64,000 nt of DNA from contig JAEMWC010000161.1 of assembly GCA_016490735.1 (NCBI GenBank), positions 62,001 to 126,000 of the forward strand, given 5' to 3'. The position numbers and the translations under genes are program-made. Positions 34,997 through 43,705 of the stretch are shown in pieces. How positions within the stretch are numbered: the first letter of the stretch is position 1; every line of letters starts with the position of its first letter. The stretch is from Pachyseris speciosa (lineage: Eukaryota > Cnidaria > Anthozoa > Scleractinia > Pachyseridae). The notes under the pieces are model-generated. The model worked only from the letters and a program-made list of their open reading frames with translations, ran no database searches and was not told the DNA's origin.

Positions 34997-35194
34997 TTAT
35001 TGAAGAATATTTTTTTGATGTTTTTTTGTTTTAATATGACAAGATTTTCCTGCCATTGTGTAGTTACGTCCTGTCTTACATATGTTACAGTACCATTCTT
35101 TATTTAGCATATAGGTAGTCTTGTGTTTTTTTCTTTCCTCATCACTGAGAACTCTAGGCCTTCCCCGACCTCTCTTGACATTTTGATTCTCCAT
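34997..35194 (-). CDS. AT-hook / zinc-finger small protein (Polinton B)
   Basis: Intact 65-codon frame. It begins MENQNVKRGRGRPRVLSDEE, where RGRGRP is an AT-hook-like minor-groove binder. It continues with one C2H2-type finger (CNICKTGRNYT... CHIKTKKHQ). It is probably a DNA-binding regulator. It lies between the polymerase and BRO/VRR-NUC genes and is preceded by a variant of the promoter-like motif (TAGATTATATATG). No counterpart is seen in Polinton A, so it was gained here or lost there. Confidence 0.75.
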   Translation of the reverse strand: MENQNVKRGRGRPRVLSDEERKKHKTTYMLNKEWYCNICKTGRNYTMAGKSCHIKTKKHQKNILQ

Positions 35195-35227
35195 ATATAA
35201 TCTACATATTTTTATTTTTATATCAAT

Positions 35228-36067
35228 TTAATTTTCTTTTAAATCTTTCCTTCTTGATAAGTATAATTTGCTTTCTTCTAAGTGTTTAGTTATTTCATGA
35301 ATCAAGTCTTCGAAACTATTGCTCATGAGGTATTTGCATTTGTTTTTCTCATACATTAGCTTCATATCAGACTGTTTGTCTGACACTTTATACACACCTG
35401 TTGGGCTTTTAAATTCAAGACAAAGAGCATTGTATTTTCTTGTGGGATTCATCAGCATTAAATCACATTGTCCAGCCATATATCCTTTCTTATAACTTCT
35501 GATTCTAATGTTCGGGCTTATTTGATTTTCACCTAATCCCGCCACCATTAATGCGTCTTCATATTTCTTTCTGATGAATGACACAATCTTGTAGTGCAGA
35601 TCATCTTCACTTTCAATCATCAGCATATTATTGCTTCTGTCATTGAACTGATTGTAATACCCCTGTTTTCTGATTGATGGCAACACTTTAGATGTAACCC
35701 AATGTTTAAATTTTGCTGCTTCCTGTTTTTTAGAGGACAGTATTAGTGAATAAAATCCTGATTCATTTATAAAAAAACATTTGAAAGTTTTTTCAATGGT
35801 CTCAGCACGAGGTAACGTTTTGTTACATCGTGAATCAGTGGCCTCAGCACGAGGGACCGTTTTGTTACATCGTGAATTTATGCTTATTTTGTGGTCTCTT
35901 AAGATTCTATCATCAGATAAAACATGATCCTTGATTGCCTTTTGTGGATTTTTATAGTCGAGAATAATAGCTATGTCTCTTCCTCTGAACCAAATGTCAT
36001 TGTTATCATCAAGATAGCAATCTATTGATACATCCAATTCTTTATTATTGTAGGAATATTTTTGCAT
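35228..36067 (-). CDS. BRO-N domain fused to a VRR-NUC-like nuclease (Polinton B)
   Basis: Intact 279-codon frame. Residues ~1-55 and ~85-130 match a BRO-N fold (DIWFRGRDIAIILDYKNPQK, HVLSDDRIL, FINESGFYSLILSSK, FKHWVTSKVLPSIRKQGYY). Between these halves a 16-codon unit (SRCNKTVPRAEATD) is duplicated in tandem. Residues ~150-265 look like a VRR-NUC/PD-(D/E)XK nuclease: GQCDLMLMNP (Asp), LCLEFKSPTG (Glu-x-Lys) and SDKQ (Gln). BRO proteins of DNA viruses bind DNA; VRR-NUC enzymes cut branched DNA. A role in resolving replication or recombination intermediates is plausible but unproven. Assignment is by motif only. Confidence 0.75.
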   Translation of the reverse strand: MQKYSYNNKELDVSIDCYLDDNNDIWFRGRDIAIILDYKNPQKAIKDHVLSDDRILRDHKISINSRCNKTVPRAEATDSRCNKTLPRAETIEKTFKCFFINESGFYSLILSSKKQEAAKFKHWVTSKVLPSIRKQGYYNQFNDRSNNMLMIESEDDLHYKIVSFIRKKYEDALMVAGLGENQISPNIRIRSYKKGYMAGQCDLMLMNPTRKYNALCLEFKSPTGVYKVSDKQSDMKLMYEKNKCKYLMSNSFEDLIHEITKHLEESKLYLSRRKDLKEN

Positions 36068-36220
36068 TTGTATATTATATTATAATAATTTATTTTTTAA
36101 TTCATTTTCGACCTGTGTTTAAATATAGTCAGGAATAATAATATTCTTGGCTACATAATAGCAAATGACAGTATGTACTACTGTAGGGTCTACTCACATA
36201 TATGTTAGATAATTTTCTCT

Positions 36221-37093
36221 TTATAATATGTCTTTTAAATCCTTGAACGGTATCCAACTGTTAAATTCGTCACTGTAACCCTTCCACTTCACCAAAGCTT
36301 GTTTCTTCTTGTAATCTCTGCGAATGACTTTATCAATACGGAATACATCCTGTCTGGCTTTCAATAATTCAGGTTCATAAAAACTCCCTTCAATATCTTC
36401 TCCTCTAAGATCTTTTAGTTTGTAAGTGATTGGATTAGTGTATTGGATTTTATCAACTGTAAACACTTCTTCAGTCCAATTTGGTGTATAGCCCTTGTCG
36501 AACACATTCCGTTTATACTTAGATATTCGGACCTTGTCACCGATTTTAAATTTTGGTTTCTGTTTTAATGTTTTCATATCACCATACAAATTGAAGTAAA
36601 CAGTTCCTTCATTCCTCTTATCAGATGCTTCAACGGGTGTCATCTTTGTGCTTGAATGTTTGGTATTATTATACTGTTTCACTAATTTTGGTAACATGTC
36701 TAAATACTGTGTATTACCTTGAACAGTGAACTGCTTCCACATTTTGGATTTAATTGTCCTATTCCATCTTTCAACTACTGATGACTTCTCTTCATTCTCA
36801 GTTGAGTACATCTGTACACTATGTTTCTCTAGCAAGTCCTTCAAGTGTTTGTTGTAAAACTCTTTTCCCTTGTCGACCCATAAATACTGTGGTTTTCTGC
36901 CTTCCTTGAATATTGTTTTGAATGCTTCAGTGACAGATTCACCTTTCTTATCCTTCAATGGGACAATCCAACCATATTTGCTGAAGACATCAATAACCAT
37001 AAGAAGATATCGATAACCTTTATTCCATTTACTGAACTGTTGCATTTCAACTAGATCACTTGCCCATATTTCATCAATTTTATTTACAATCAC
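36221..37093 (-). CDS. rve-type (retroviral-like) integrase with C-terminal chromodomain (Polinton B)
   Basis: Intact 290-codon frame. The catalytic triad is visible: Asp in IWASDLVEMQQF (~13), Asp in YLWVDKGKEFYN (~74) and Glu in SSVVERWNRTIKSKMW (~109). An SH3-like DNA-binding region follows (KFKIGDKVRISKYKRNVFDK), then a chromodomain (VFRIDKVIRRDYKKKQALVK, then WKGYSDEFNSWIPF). The open frame actually extends upstream to about 37228 without an ATG (codons for KKPSSEENWQEKLADELHAP), overlapping the phospholipase-like gene by ~90 bp. The protein may thus start at a non-ATG codon or by frameshifting. It inserts the element and makes 6-bp duplications; the chromodomain may bias targeting to marked chromatin. 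Confidence 0.95.
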   Translation of the reverse strand: MIVNKIDEIWASDLVEMQQFSKWNKGYRYLLMVIDVFSKYGWIVPLKDKKGESVTEAFKTIFKEGRKPQYLWVDKGKEFYNKHLKDLLEKHSVQMYSTENEEKSSVVERWNRTIKSKMWKQFTVQGNTQYLDMLPKLVKQYNNTKHSSTKMTPVEASDKRNEGTVYFNLYGDMKTLKQKPKFKIGDKVRISKYKRNVFDKGYTPNWTEEVFTVDKIQYTNPITYKLKDLRGEDIEGSFYEPELLKARQDVFRIDKVIRRDYKKKQALVKWKGYSDEFNSWIPFKDLKDIL

Positions 37094-37140
37094 ACGCCGC
37101 CGAGTGAAATTTCGTTTTATGGGTGCATGTAATTCATCAG

Positions 37141-37777
37141 CTAGTTTTTCTTGCCAGTTTTCTTCACTCGACGGCTTTTTCCGTTTTTTGAAACACCAAG
37201 ACCAAGTTTCTGTTTTTTGTCAATTAAGAATCTGGCTGTTTGACCCCATTTTGGCATCTCACCATATGGTATTTGATCAAGTGACTCGACCATTGTTCTA
37301 TCACAATCACCTTTATTTTTTCCCATATCATAACAAATATCATGGTAAGCTGCTATTTCATCTACTTTATTGTAAGGCAGGACATTCCATTTTGTGACCT
37401 CACCTGTGTTTTTATCATACTCTAACTGTTTATCGAGGGGATTATAAGGTCCCATGTATTTATACTTTCCGGGTGTCCATCCACTTTTTGGTTTAGGAAG
37501 CTTGCCAATAACCTTATGAATGTCAATACCTTTGCCATAATCCAATCCCTTGATATCTGTTTTATAACGAATGTTTGGTCTCACTTTTGTTGACAGTTGA
37601 TTTAAAGCTTCAGTCCCAACCTTTGTAATTTAGGCTTTGTGAGGGAAAGTCCTTTGTCAATTAATTTCTTTTGCAGCTTTGGATTTCTCATTGCTTCTGA
37701 TGCATAATATCTACCCATTTCAACACCCTTCTTCGCTAAATAAGGGACTCCATGTTCCAAAATCCTGTTAGTGCCAT
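37141..37777 (-). pseudogene. VP1-like phospholipase A2-domain protein (Polinton B, N-terminus frameshifted)
   Basis: The C-terminal 147 codons (37584-37141) are open and hold KYMGPYNPLDKQLEYD and AAYHDICYDMGKNKGDCDR. This is the glycine-loop and His-Asp signature of the parvovirus VP1-type phospholipase A2. The N-terminal part (from ATG 37777, MALTG) is interrupted by one-base deletions near 37754 and 37630. Conserved codons before the ATG (SEGAGILDSAAD) point to an ancestral fusion with the zinc-ribbon gene upstream. A virion-associated, membrane-breaching role is inferred from parvoviruses. Confidence 0.85.
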
Positions 37778-37820
37778 ATCTGCGGCCGAATCTAGTATGC
37801 CCGCCCCTTCAGAGGGCTAA

Positions 37821-37979
37821 TCAGTTTCCCCGATTTCTGACAAATTTAGTCTTTGTGATTCCACATTCAGCACAAGTACATTTCATCACAGTTCGACCAT
37901 TTTTTGTCTTTTGATATCTTTCACTTCCTGGTACACATTCAGTGACTTTCTTCTGTTTCACACAATATGATTTTACCAT
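37821..37979 (-). CDS. Small zinc-ribbon protein, DUF5679-like (Polinton B)
   Basis: Intact 52-codon frame: MVKSYCVKQKKVTECVPGSE, then KNGRTVMKCTCAECGITKTK. Cysteines at 6, 15, 34, 36 and 39 could bind zinc. It is highly similar to the Polinton A gene at 7362-7511. The promoter-like motif TATCTAACCAATATGTATAATG ends at its start. Family assignment is tentative; function unknown. Confidence 0.7.
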   Translation of the reverse strand: MVKSYCVKQKKVTECVPGSERYQKTKNGRTVMKCTCAECGITKTKFVRNRGN

Positions 37980-37991
37980 TATACATATTGG

Positions 37992-38132
37992 TTAGATATT
38001 TTCTTTAAAAACTTGTTTCACTTCACATATTATTATAACATCTTCGCCGAATTGGTTCTTGAGTACTATCATTATCTTGTCATTACGAACTACAACAGGT
38101 GTTCCAACAACTTGCACAATAATTGTTTCCAT
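37992..38132 (-). CDS. 46-codon hypothetical protein (Polinton B)
   Basis: Open frame METIIVQVVGTPVVVRNDKI ending EVKQVFKENI, TAA at 37992. It sits between the protease and zinc-ribbon genes with 9- and 12-bp gaps, and the motif TATCTAACTAAATTATATG is right upstream. Tight packing and the motif support a real gene. It is beta-strand-like with no recognised domain. In Polinton A this slot holds an LS-Q domain gene. Confidence 0.6.
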   Translation of the reverse strand: METIIVQVVGTPVVVRNDKIMIVLKNQFGEDVIIICEVKQVFKENI

Positions 38133-38141
38133 ATAATTTAG

Positions 38142-38837
38142 TTAGATATTCTTGAAATAATTTATGATAAACCTGTGATTGACTCTTGTGTCTGTTGGAT
38201 CAAATTCAGCATTATGTATTGTATTAAGAATGGATCTCCCATTTTGTCTCTCGAGAAGATAGTACAAACACCAATATCCACACAAGACTGAATCTCTTTC
38301 TTGTATCTCATCTCCAGAGTATTCAAGTTGTTTTCCACTTGTAGCCATGTATTTCTGTACTTCTGTTGGCATCATTAAACCAAATGAGTCAAAGTATTCA
38401 CAGTATCTATCACCAATTCGATAACATACCCAGTGAGTACCAGGTCCAATTTTGGAATCAAGATTGACTATCCCACATTCATTGTTTTTGATTTGTCTCG
38501 GCAGATTGTCTCTTGAAAATACTCCTCTAAAATGTTTTATTCCAAGTTGTTTAACCCAATTGATTAAATCAAAGTTGGATAAGGGTTTGTTTACAAAATG
38601 GTTCCTAGTATGGGGATTGAATTGAATGGACTGTTTTTGCCCAGTAGAAGTCCTTTTCCTTTTTCTTTTTTTTTTCATTCCATAACCGATTGGGTTATCC
38701 CATGTACCAAAAACAGGAGGGGATTGCCATGGAATCATAGCATGTTTCCCACCTTTCTTTCTGGTAAATGTCATCTGGAACATGAACAGGTATTGACCGT
38801 CTTGGACGGCTGCTTTCAACATGCAAACCTTTTCCAT
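38142..38837 (-). CDS. Adenain-like cysteine protease with virion-protein-like N-terminal extension (Polinton B)
   Basis: A 231-codon frame. The protease core is at ~80-231: NKPLSNFDLINWVKQLGIKH, GPGTHWVCYRIGD (catalytic His ~134), CEYFDSFG (Asp ~148) and ERDSVLCGYWCLYYL (catalytic Cys ~188). This is the C5/Ulp1 fold used by adenoviruses and Polintons to mature capsids. The first ~60 residues include MIPWQSPPVFGTWDNPIGYG and a basic KKKRKRKR. They resemble the C-terminal part of the upstream pVI-like gene, reached from another frame. The protease may therefore start internally, or be made as a fusion; the first ATG is not trusted. Confidence 0.88.
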   Translation of the reverse strand: MEKVCMLKAAVQDGQYLFMFQMTFTRKKGGKHAMIPWQSPPVFGTWDNPIGYGMKKKRKRKRTSTGQKQSIQFNPHTRNHFVNKPLSNFDLINWVKQLGIKHFRGVFSRDNLPRQIKNNECGIVNLDSKIGPGTHWVCYRIGDRYCEYFDSFGLMMPTEVQKYMATSGKQLEYSGDEIQERDSVLCGYWCLYYLLERQNGRSILNTIHNAEFDPTDTRVNHRFIINYFKNI

Positions 38838-39437
38838 AATTTCTTGATTGCTTTATGGCTAAGGAATACCAATACTCGCCAGTATTGTTCCAATACCCTT
38901 TCCAGTCTGCGCTTTTGTTGGTTTGATAACAAGTTGTCCACCAGACTGCATCGCATTTACAAGATCAGCCATTTGTCTCACATTCAATAAATTTCTAAAT
39001 TCAATAATTGGGGCAAGTTTTTATTAGGAATAATGAAATCCTCCTTTTTGTTTCTTTCCAAATAGTTTATCAATGCCGAGACTTGCTAATGAAGAAAGAG
39101 CACCTGTAGCCAATGCTGGAGCCGCTTTAGCTACTGCTTTACCTGCATAAGGCAATAGTCTTGTTCCAAGTGAAAAAAGACTGGACCAAAGAGAACCTCC
39201 TTCTACAACTGCTTTTCTGATTTGTGATTTTGATATTTTGATGTCTGAACCTTTTCCTGATCTTCTTGATTTCATCAGTTTGTTGATTTGTGTCTTAGTC
39301 AACATTAGTTGATCATGTCCAGACAATTCACTATGTGTCAACCTGATTGTTACAGGCGAATTTGTTGCATAAGCTTTTGCTAGCTTTTGTTTCTGACCCT
39401 GTGAAAGTTTCACTCCATGAGGATGATAAGTAGTCAT
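38758..39437 (-). pseudogene. pVI-like hydrophobic virion protein with LS-Q domain (Polinton B, frameshifted)
   Basis: The first 133 codons (39437-39024) are open: LS-Q domain (GVKLSQGQKQKLAKAY, VTIRLTHSELSG, DIKISKSQIRKAV) followed by the hydrophobic segment LWSSLFSLGTRLLPYAGKAV and KKQKGGF. Beyond a break near 39025, conserved codons continue in other frames (RQMADLVNAMQSGGQLVIKP, GKGLHVESSRPRRSIPVHVP) to about 38758, where they meet the protease frame. It is probably a membrane-active or core minor virion protein; the adenovirus pVI/pX analogy is by layout only. Confidence 0.65.
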
Positions 39438-39439
39438 AT

Positions 39440-39538
39440 AATATATGTTTATACTAAATTGTATTTAATATAAAACAATCATTTAATTTATTTATTTAAT
39501 TATTTAATTATTTAATTTATTTATTTAATTAATTTAAT
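39440..39538. repeat. AT-only low-complexity spacer
   Basis: The spacer is dominated by repeats of TTTAATTATTTAATTTATTTA. In Polinton A the corresponding interval holds two small genes (9248-9444 and 9462-9749), so B may have lost them. Confidence 0.7.
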
Positions 39539-40822
39539 TTACATTGATCTCAGAATTAATTTTCCATCAGTCTTTCTCATCTCAATATCCTGCTCATAGA
39601 GGACCAGTGCATACACACTGTAATCAGCATTTGTTGCAGCACTCAAAGTGTATTTGAAAGTCAGTTTTGTCATTCCATCTTTAATATCCTGTTTCTGTTT
39701 TGTCAGATCGAAATAAACAAAAGGGAATATTGTACCGAAATTGCCCCTGTTGAGAAGGGTACTTTCACTGAAATCATTTACAGCTTGAACATATTTCAAA
39801 ACATCTCTAAATACTCTTGTTGGTTCTGTTGATGGTTTATAATGAACCTCTGGATAATCATTTCCATTGCCAACCTCAAGATAACAATCAGTCAAAGTTC
39901 GGTTATTTGCAACTGAGAATGTGTTATAGAGAAATTTATTGGCTGTCTGAGATGCATCATTGCATCATTGATGATGAATACAAAGACATGCCTGGGTTTG
40001 TTTATTCCTGTGGAAATACGGAAATTGGCAGTCTGTTGTCTTGTTGAATTGCCTCTCTCAACCATTTCTCTCATGTAAGTCCACTTTCTGTTGTCAAGAT
40101 ACTTGCTCATGTATAAGGACTTTCCCGCAGAATTAAAAATAATACGAGGAACAATTAGCTGGAATTTAGTTAGTACCACACGACATTCATCAGCAGCTTG
40201 CCAAATCATATTGGCATCACTCTCAAGTGTCAAGTTCACCTCTACTTTTGAGTTAGGCATGAGTTCATCCCAAAAGCTCTTGAAAAAACCGTATCTGTTC
40301 AATGCTATCTCTGCATTTACTTTACCACTGCACCATTCAACAGCGCTTTACGAGCTGCGAAACCTTTGTTATAATTAGCCGCCTGGCCAACTCTGTCTTC
40401 AGCTTGTCTTTTGTGTCAAGATAGAAGAACTCATTGGTTCCCTGACTTACAGCATAACCCTGTGAATACTCAAGCAATGACTTAATATTTGTGGCTTGGT
40501 TGGCATCTCTGCATTCATAAACATCAAGACCATTCATTTTCACATTAATGGTGTTAATAAGAGCGTGAACTGAATTAACAATACCATTTCGATCTCAGCA
40601 GCAATGTGGCTCCATCTGCAAGCTTCTTTACAATGAAATAACATTAAAACGGGCATTATACCAGTCAAATGGTGTAGTCTCTCCACTGTTATCAACAACG
40701 AAACGGTAACCTGTTTTCCTCTGATGAGCATTGTTTGCTACTACAGTATTAAGTGCTGTCTCTAGTTCGAACACTACATCTTCATATCTTTCGATATATT
40801 TTGAGTCACGATAGTTTGACAT
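39539..40822 (-). pseudogene. Major capsid protein, double jelly roll (Polinton B, several one-base deletions)
   Basis: Open pieces 40822-40628, 40543-40337, 40302-39892 and 39895-39539 are collinear and span about 428 codons. Segments typical of Polinton hexon-like proteins: ELETALNTVVANNAHQR, TPFDWYNARFNV, NGLDVYECRDANQATNIK, LMPNSKVEVNLTLESDANMI, VVLTKFQLIVPRI, LYMSKYLDNRKWTYMREM, KPRHVFVFIIND and VYFDLTKQKQDIKDGMTKLT. Comparison with Polinton A indicates at least five one-base deletions (for example near 40637, 40605, 40370, 40315 and 39960). Start at the ATG after TATCTAACACAATAATATATG. Confidence 0.88.
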
Positions 40823-40844
40823 ATATTATTGTGTTAGATAAAAG

Positions 40845-41086
40845 TTATTTTATTTTACGTGGTCGACCTCTCTTTCTTTTGATTAAACCACCAGTCTGGC
40901 TCACACTCTCAGTTCCACTCTTGTTTCCACTTTTTCTCTTTTTCAAAAGTTCTATGATTTTGTCACCAGCTTTTTTGCCAGCATGTTCACCAATTGTTGT
41001 GGCTGCTTTTTTTCCAGCTGTTTTGATCATATCAGTCACAATACCTTCACCATGTTGTTCATATTTTTAAACTCAAACCGTTTCAT
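40845..41086 (-). pseudogene. Small basic AT-hook-like protein (Polinton B, one-base break)
   Basis: ATG at 41086 (MKRFEFKN) is separated by one missing base near 41070 from the 64-codon frame ending at 40845. That frame reads TAGKKAATTIGEHAGKKAGD, then KIIELLKKRK, and ends KRKRGRPRKIK (AT-hook-like GRP core). It is probably a DNA-binding core or condensing protein. The counterpart at 11079-11363 is intact but lacks the AT-hook end. Confidence 0.65.
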
Positions 41087-41099
41087 ATACTATTAGGTT

Positions 41100-41884
41100 T
41101 TATAATTCCACACCTCTCAAGAATAACTCAATATACCAATCTATCCCATTTAAATCGACTGGAGCTCTAGAAGAGTCTGTGACATAAAAGCGTATTGAGC
41201 TGATTGTATGTGTTGAGACAGGATTCCATGAAAGAAAACGAGGTTTGTAAGTGAAAGGTAAACTTCTAACGAGATCTGTGACTGGTATAACTGCGATTGT
41301 ATTTGTGCTATTTCCATCAACAATGCTATCTATCACCATATCACAATTGATATAAATTTCATCTACTCCTCTTGTAATATCAGGTAGATTTGTTCCATAT
41401 TCTGTGGCTGGAACTAATTTTGAATCGAAACCGATAAGTTTTCTGAAATCAAGATTTCTCAGATCCACACGATAATTTTCATTGAGTTCAATCAAAATGC
41501 GATATGTTGACAAAACGAAATACATGTTAATACCATACAGGAATTTTGATTTGTCTGTTTCAGATGGATTCAGTACATGGCTTTTTTTCTCATATACTCA
41601 TGAATGTAACTATTGATATCGTCGTATGAATACATCCCGTTAACGAATGTTATTGTTTCCCAGTTTACACCTTTGTCATAGCTGTATTTCATTTGATTAT
41701 TCCCAAAAATATCTCTGATATTGTACCAACTGTATGTCATATTGATAACATTCACAGCCATTTCATATTTCAAATCATTCGTTAATTTAAGAGGTGTATT
41801 GAATCTTTTTTCAAAATCATGACTCTTGCTGACACCAATTTTGTCTCTGTTTTTACTGTTGAATCGTAATGAAATTTCTGTCAT
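41100..41884 (-). pseudogene. Minor capsid (penton-like) protein (Polinton B, one break)
   Basis: Frames 41884-41570 and 41525-41100 (bridged in between) encode SLRFNSKNRDKIGVSKSHDF, NTPLKLTNDLKYEMAV, NWETITFVNGMYSYDDINSY, LSTYRILIELNENYRVDLRN, GVDEIYINCD and VTDLVRSLPFTYKPRFLSWN. A single one-base loss near 41578 separates them. The single-jelly-roll layout and ~260-residue length fit the Polinton minor capsid (penton) protein. The ATG is 6 bp from the stop of the coiled-coil gene upstream. Confidence 0.85.
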
Positions 41885-41890
41885 ATACTT

Positions 41891-42754
41891 TTACATTAGA
41901 TATTTCATCATTATTTTATTCAACTCACCGGTTTTCAGGATTCCCAGTCTGTTCAATGTATGCAATATTTTTGTGAATTCATTTTGAACATTTTTGCTGT
42001 TGTTGCCGGCTGAAATAGATCCACCAAGTAACTGTAGTCTTGAAAGCATGTCACCCAAAAATGCATCCCTTGAACCCATTGCACCTCTTCTCCTTCCCAT
42101 GCCTGAACCAATAGTTTGTGCACCTTCCTCAACGGCGTCAATTCTTTTTCGGTACTTTTGCAGTAATTTGATCCTTTGAGTCAAATGATATATCTTTTCT
42201 TTGTTTTTATCCCTTTTTCTTTTGTTGTTGATAGATGAGCTTTTTCTTCCAACATCTTTGGTTATTTCACCAATATTTCTTTTATACTCATCGATGTTGA
42301 TTGTACCATCCATTATCCTTTTTAAAATTGTTGTTGGAGGAGACAATTCATATTCCTGTAATACCTTGACCTCATCAAGTGAAAAACCTTTATCAAGATT
42401 CGACTTATATGGTGCTTCTGTTTCAGTCATCATTTTAGGTTTGTAATCAATTGGTAATGTTGTTTTCATTGGTACTGATTCAGGTAACGTGTTTAATAGC
42501 ATAAGATCTTCAAAACCAGATGTCAAGGCTTTTTGATTCTTTTTCAACTGTTCAATGACTTCATCCTGTTTTTTGTCGACACTTTCTTTCACACTCTTCT
42601 GGACATCAATAGAGGGTTTCAGCAATTCTGATGTTGTATCATATGCATCCTGTTTTCTGTATTCATAAGTCTTGATAACATCACGAACTTCTCTAGTTTT
42701 ATTTCCAGCTTCAATTCCACTTTTAAGAAGCCTTTTCATTCGTTCTATATCCAT
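41891..42754 (-). CDS. Coiled-coil structural protein (Polinton B)
   Basis: Intact ~287-codon frame from MDIERMKRLLKSGIEAGNKT. A coiled-coil segment lies at ~50-80 (VDKKQDEVIEQLKKNQKAL); a basic stretch at ~180-190 (NKRKRDKNKEKI); a glycine-rich GSGMGRRRGAMGSR at ~225; and a conserved C-terminus (LLGGSISAGNNSKNVQNEF, LNKIMMKYLM). Its homolog in A has one stop. No named family recognised. Packing between the penton and ATPase genes suggests a virion or assembly protein. An upstream TTG is in frame, but ATG 42754 is preferred because it ends the promoter-like motif. Confidence 0.8.
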   Translation of the reverse strand: MDIERMKRLLKSGIEAGNKTREVRDVIKTYEYRKQDAYDTTSELLKPSIDVQKSVKESVDKKQDEVIEQLKKNQKALTSGFEDLMLLNTLPESVPMKTTLPIDYKPKMMTETEAPYKSNLDKGFSLDEVKVLQEYELSPPTTILKRIMDGTINIDEYKRNIGEITKDVGRKSSSINNKRKRDKNKEKIYHLTQRIKLLQKYRKRIDAVEEGAQTIGSGMGRRRGAMGSRDAFLGDMLSRLQLLGGSISAGNNSKNVQNEFTKILHTLNRLGILKTGELNKIMMKYLM

Positions 42755-42790
42755 ATACAATTGTGTTAGACTAATCTAAACTATTTACAT
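42755..42790. promoter_or_regulatory. Divergent promoter region between coiled-coil gene and ATPase (Polinton B)
   Basis: The 36 bp between the two start codons contain GTCTAACACAATTGTATATG reading left and AATCTAAACTATTTACATATG reading right. The position and motif are conserved with 13756-13804. Confidence 0.6.
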
Positions 42791-43429
42791 ATGGAAATCC
42801 CTAATTATGATATTCAGGGTTCAAAGAATTCATTCAGACAGTTGTATCCGTATATGCCAAAAGACACTTTCAGGATGCTGCTGGCTGGTAATTCTGGATC
42901 TGGAAAGACAACATTGTTCATGCATCTGATTATGGAACCATTGGTTTATTATGATCAGATACATCTTTATGCAAAAAATTTAGATCAAGACAAGTATCAA
43001 TATCTTCGGAAAGTAATGGATGAAATAAGCAGTCACATTGGATATCCTGCCTTGGTTTGCAGTCAAGAAGAGATATTGCCAGTTGAACAAATAAAAGACA
43101 CAGATTTGCAGCGATTGGTTGTTTTTGATGATTTCGTGACTGACAAGAAACAAGATCAGATAATCAGCTATTTCATTCAGGGGAGACACAAGAACTGTTC
43201 AGTCATATATCTCACACAATCATTCTATGGCTGTCCAAAATCAATCAGACTCAATTGCAGTCACTTCTGCCTTTATGATTTCCCATCCTCAAGAGAAAGG
43301 AACTTGATTGCACAAGAACTTGGAATCGACAAGAAGAAATACATTGAAGCAACCAAGAAACCATATTCCTTCTGTTATGTTGACAAGCCGATGAAGACAA
43401 TCAAGAGAAATTTTTATGGTGCAGTTTAA
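42791..43429 (+). CDS. Genome-packaging ATPase, FtsK/HerA (A32-like) type (Polinton B)
   Basis: Intact 212-codon frame. Walker A GNSGSGKTTLFMHL is at ~33, Walker B RLVVFDDFV at ~109, and the downstream motif IYLTQSFYGCPKSIRLNC at ~136; the C-terminus is conserved (RERNLIAQELGIDKKKY). Length and motifs fit Polinton ATP genes, which load the genome into capsids. It ends with TAATCTAATCTAATATTATATG, so the stop codon overlaps the promoter-like motif of the next gene. Confidence 0.96.
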   Translation: MEIPNYDIQGSKNSFRQLYPYMPKDTFRMLLAGNSGSGKTTLFMHLIMEPLVYYDQIHLYAKNLDQDKYQYLRKVMDEISSHIGYPALVCSQEEILPVEQIKDTDLQRLVVFDDFVTDKKQDQIISYFIQGRHKNCSVIYLTQSFYGCPKSIRLNCSHFCLYDFPSSRERNLIAQELGIDKKKYIEATKKPYSFCYVDKPMKTIKRNFYGAV

Positions 43430-43445
43430 TCTAATCTAATATTAT

Positions 43446-43688
43446 ATGGCAATCAATAATTTCCAAAATGTTGAAAAACAGGAGAATCCAAAAACAGAAA
43501 GAATCGAAAAATTAACTTCAATCAAACCTTCTGATGTTGAAACACCATTTGAAATCGCTGAAAAAATCAAAATGGAAGTAAACAGGAGGACACAAAAAGT
43601 ATTGAAAAACAATAAGAGACTACCTGTCATCTATGAAACCATACCACCTGAATTCTTGGAAGATGAAAGCAGTGATGAAGAAGATTAA
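43446..43688 (+). CDS. 80-codon hypothetical protein with acidic tail (Polinton B)
   Basis: Intact frame: MAINNFQNVEKQENPKTERI, a helical KIKMEVNRRTQKVLKNNKR, and an acidic end FLEDESSDEED. It sits between ATPase and fibre with short gaps and the promoter-like motif on both sides. No family recognised. Polinton A has no gene in this slot. Confidence 0.6.
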   Translation: MAINNFQNVEKQENPKTERIEKLTSIKPSDVETPFEIAEKIKMEVNRRTQKVLKNNKRLPVIYETIPPEFLEDESSDEED

Positions 43689-43705
43689 TCTAACAAGATG
43701 ATATA

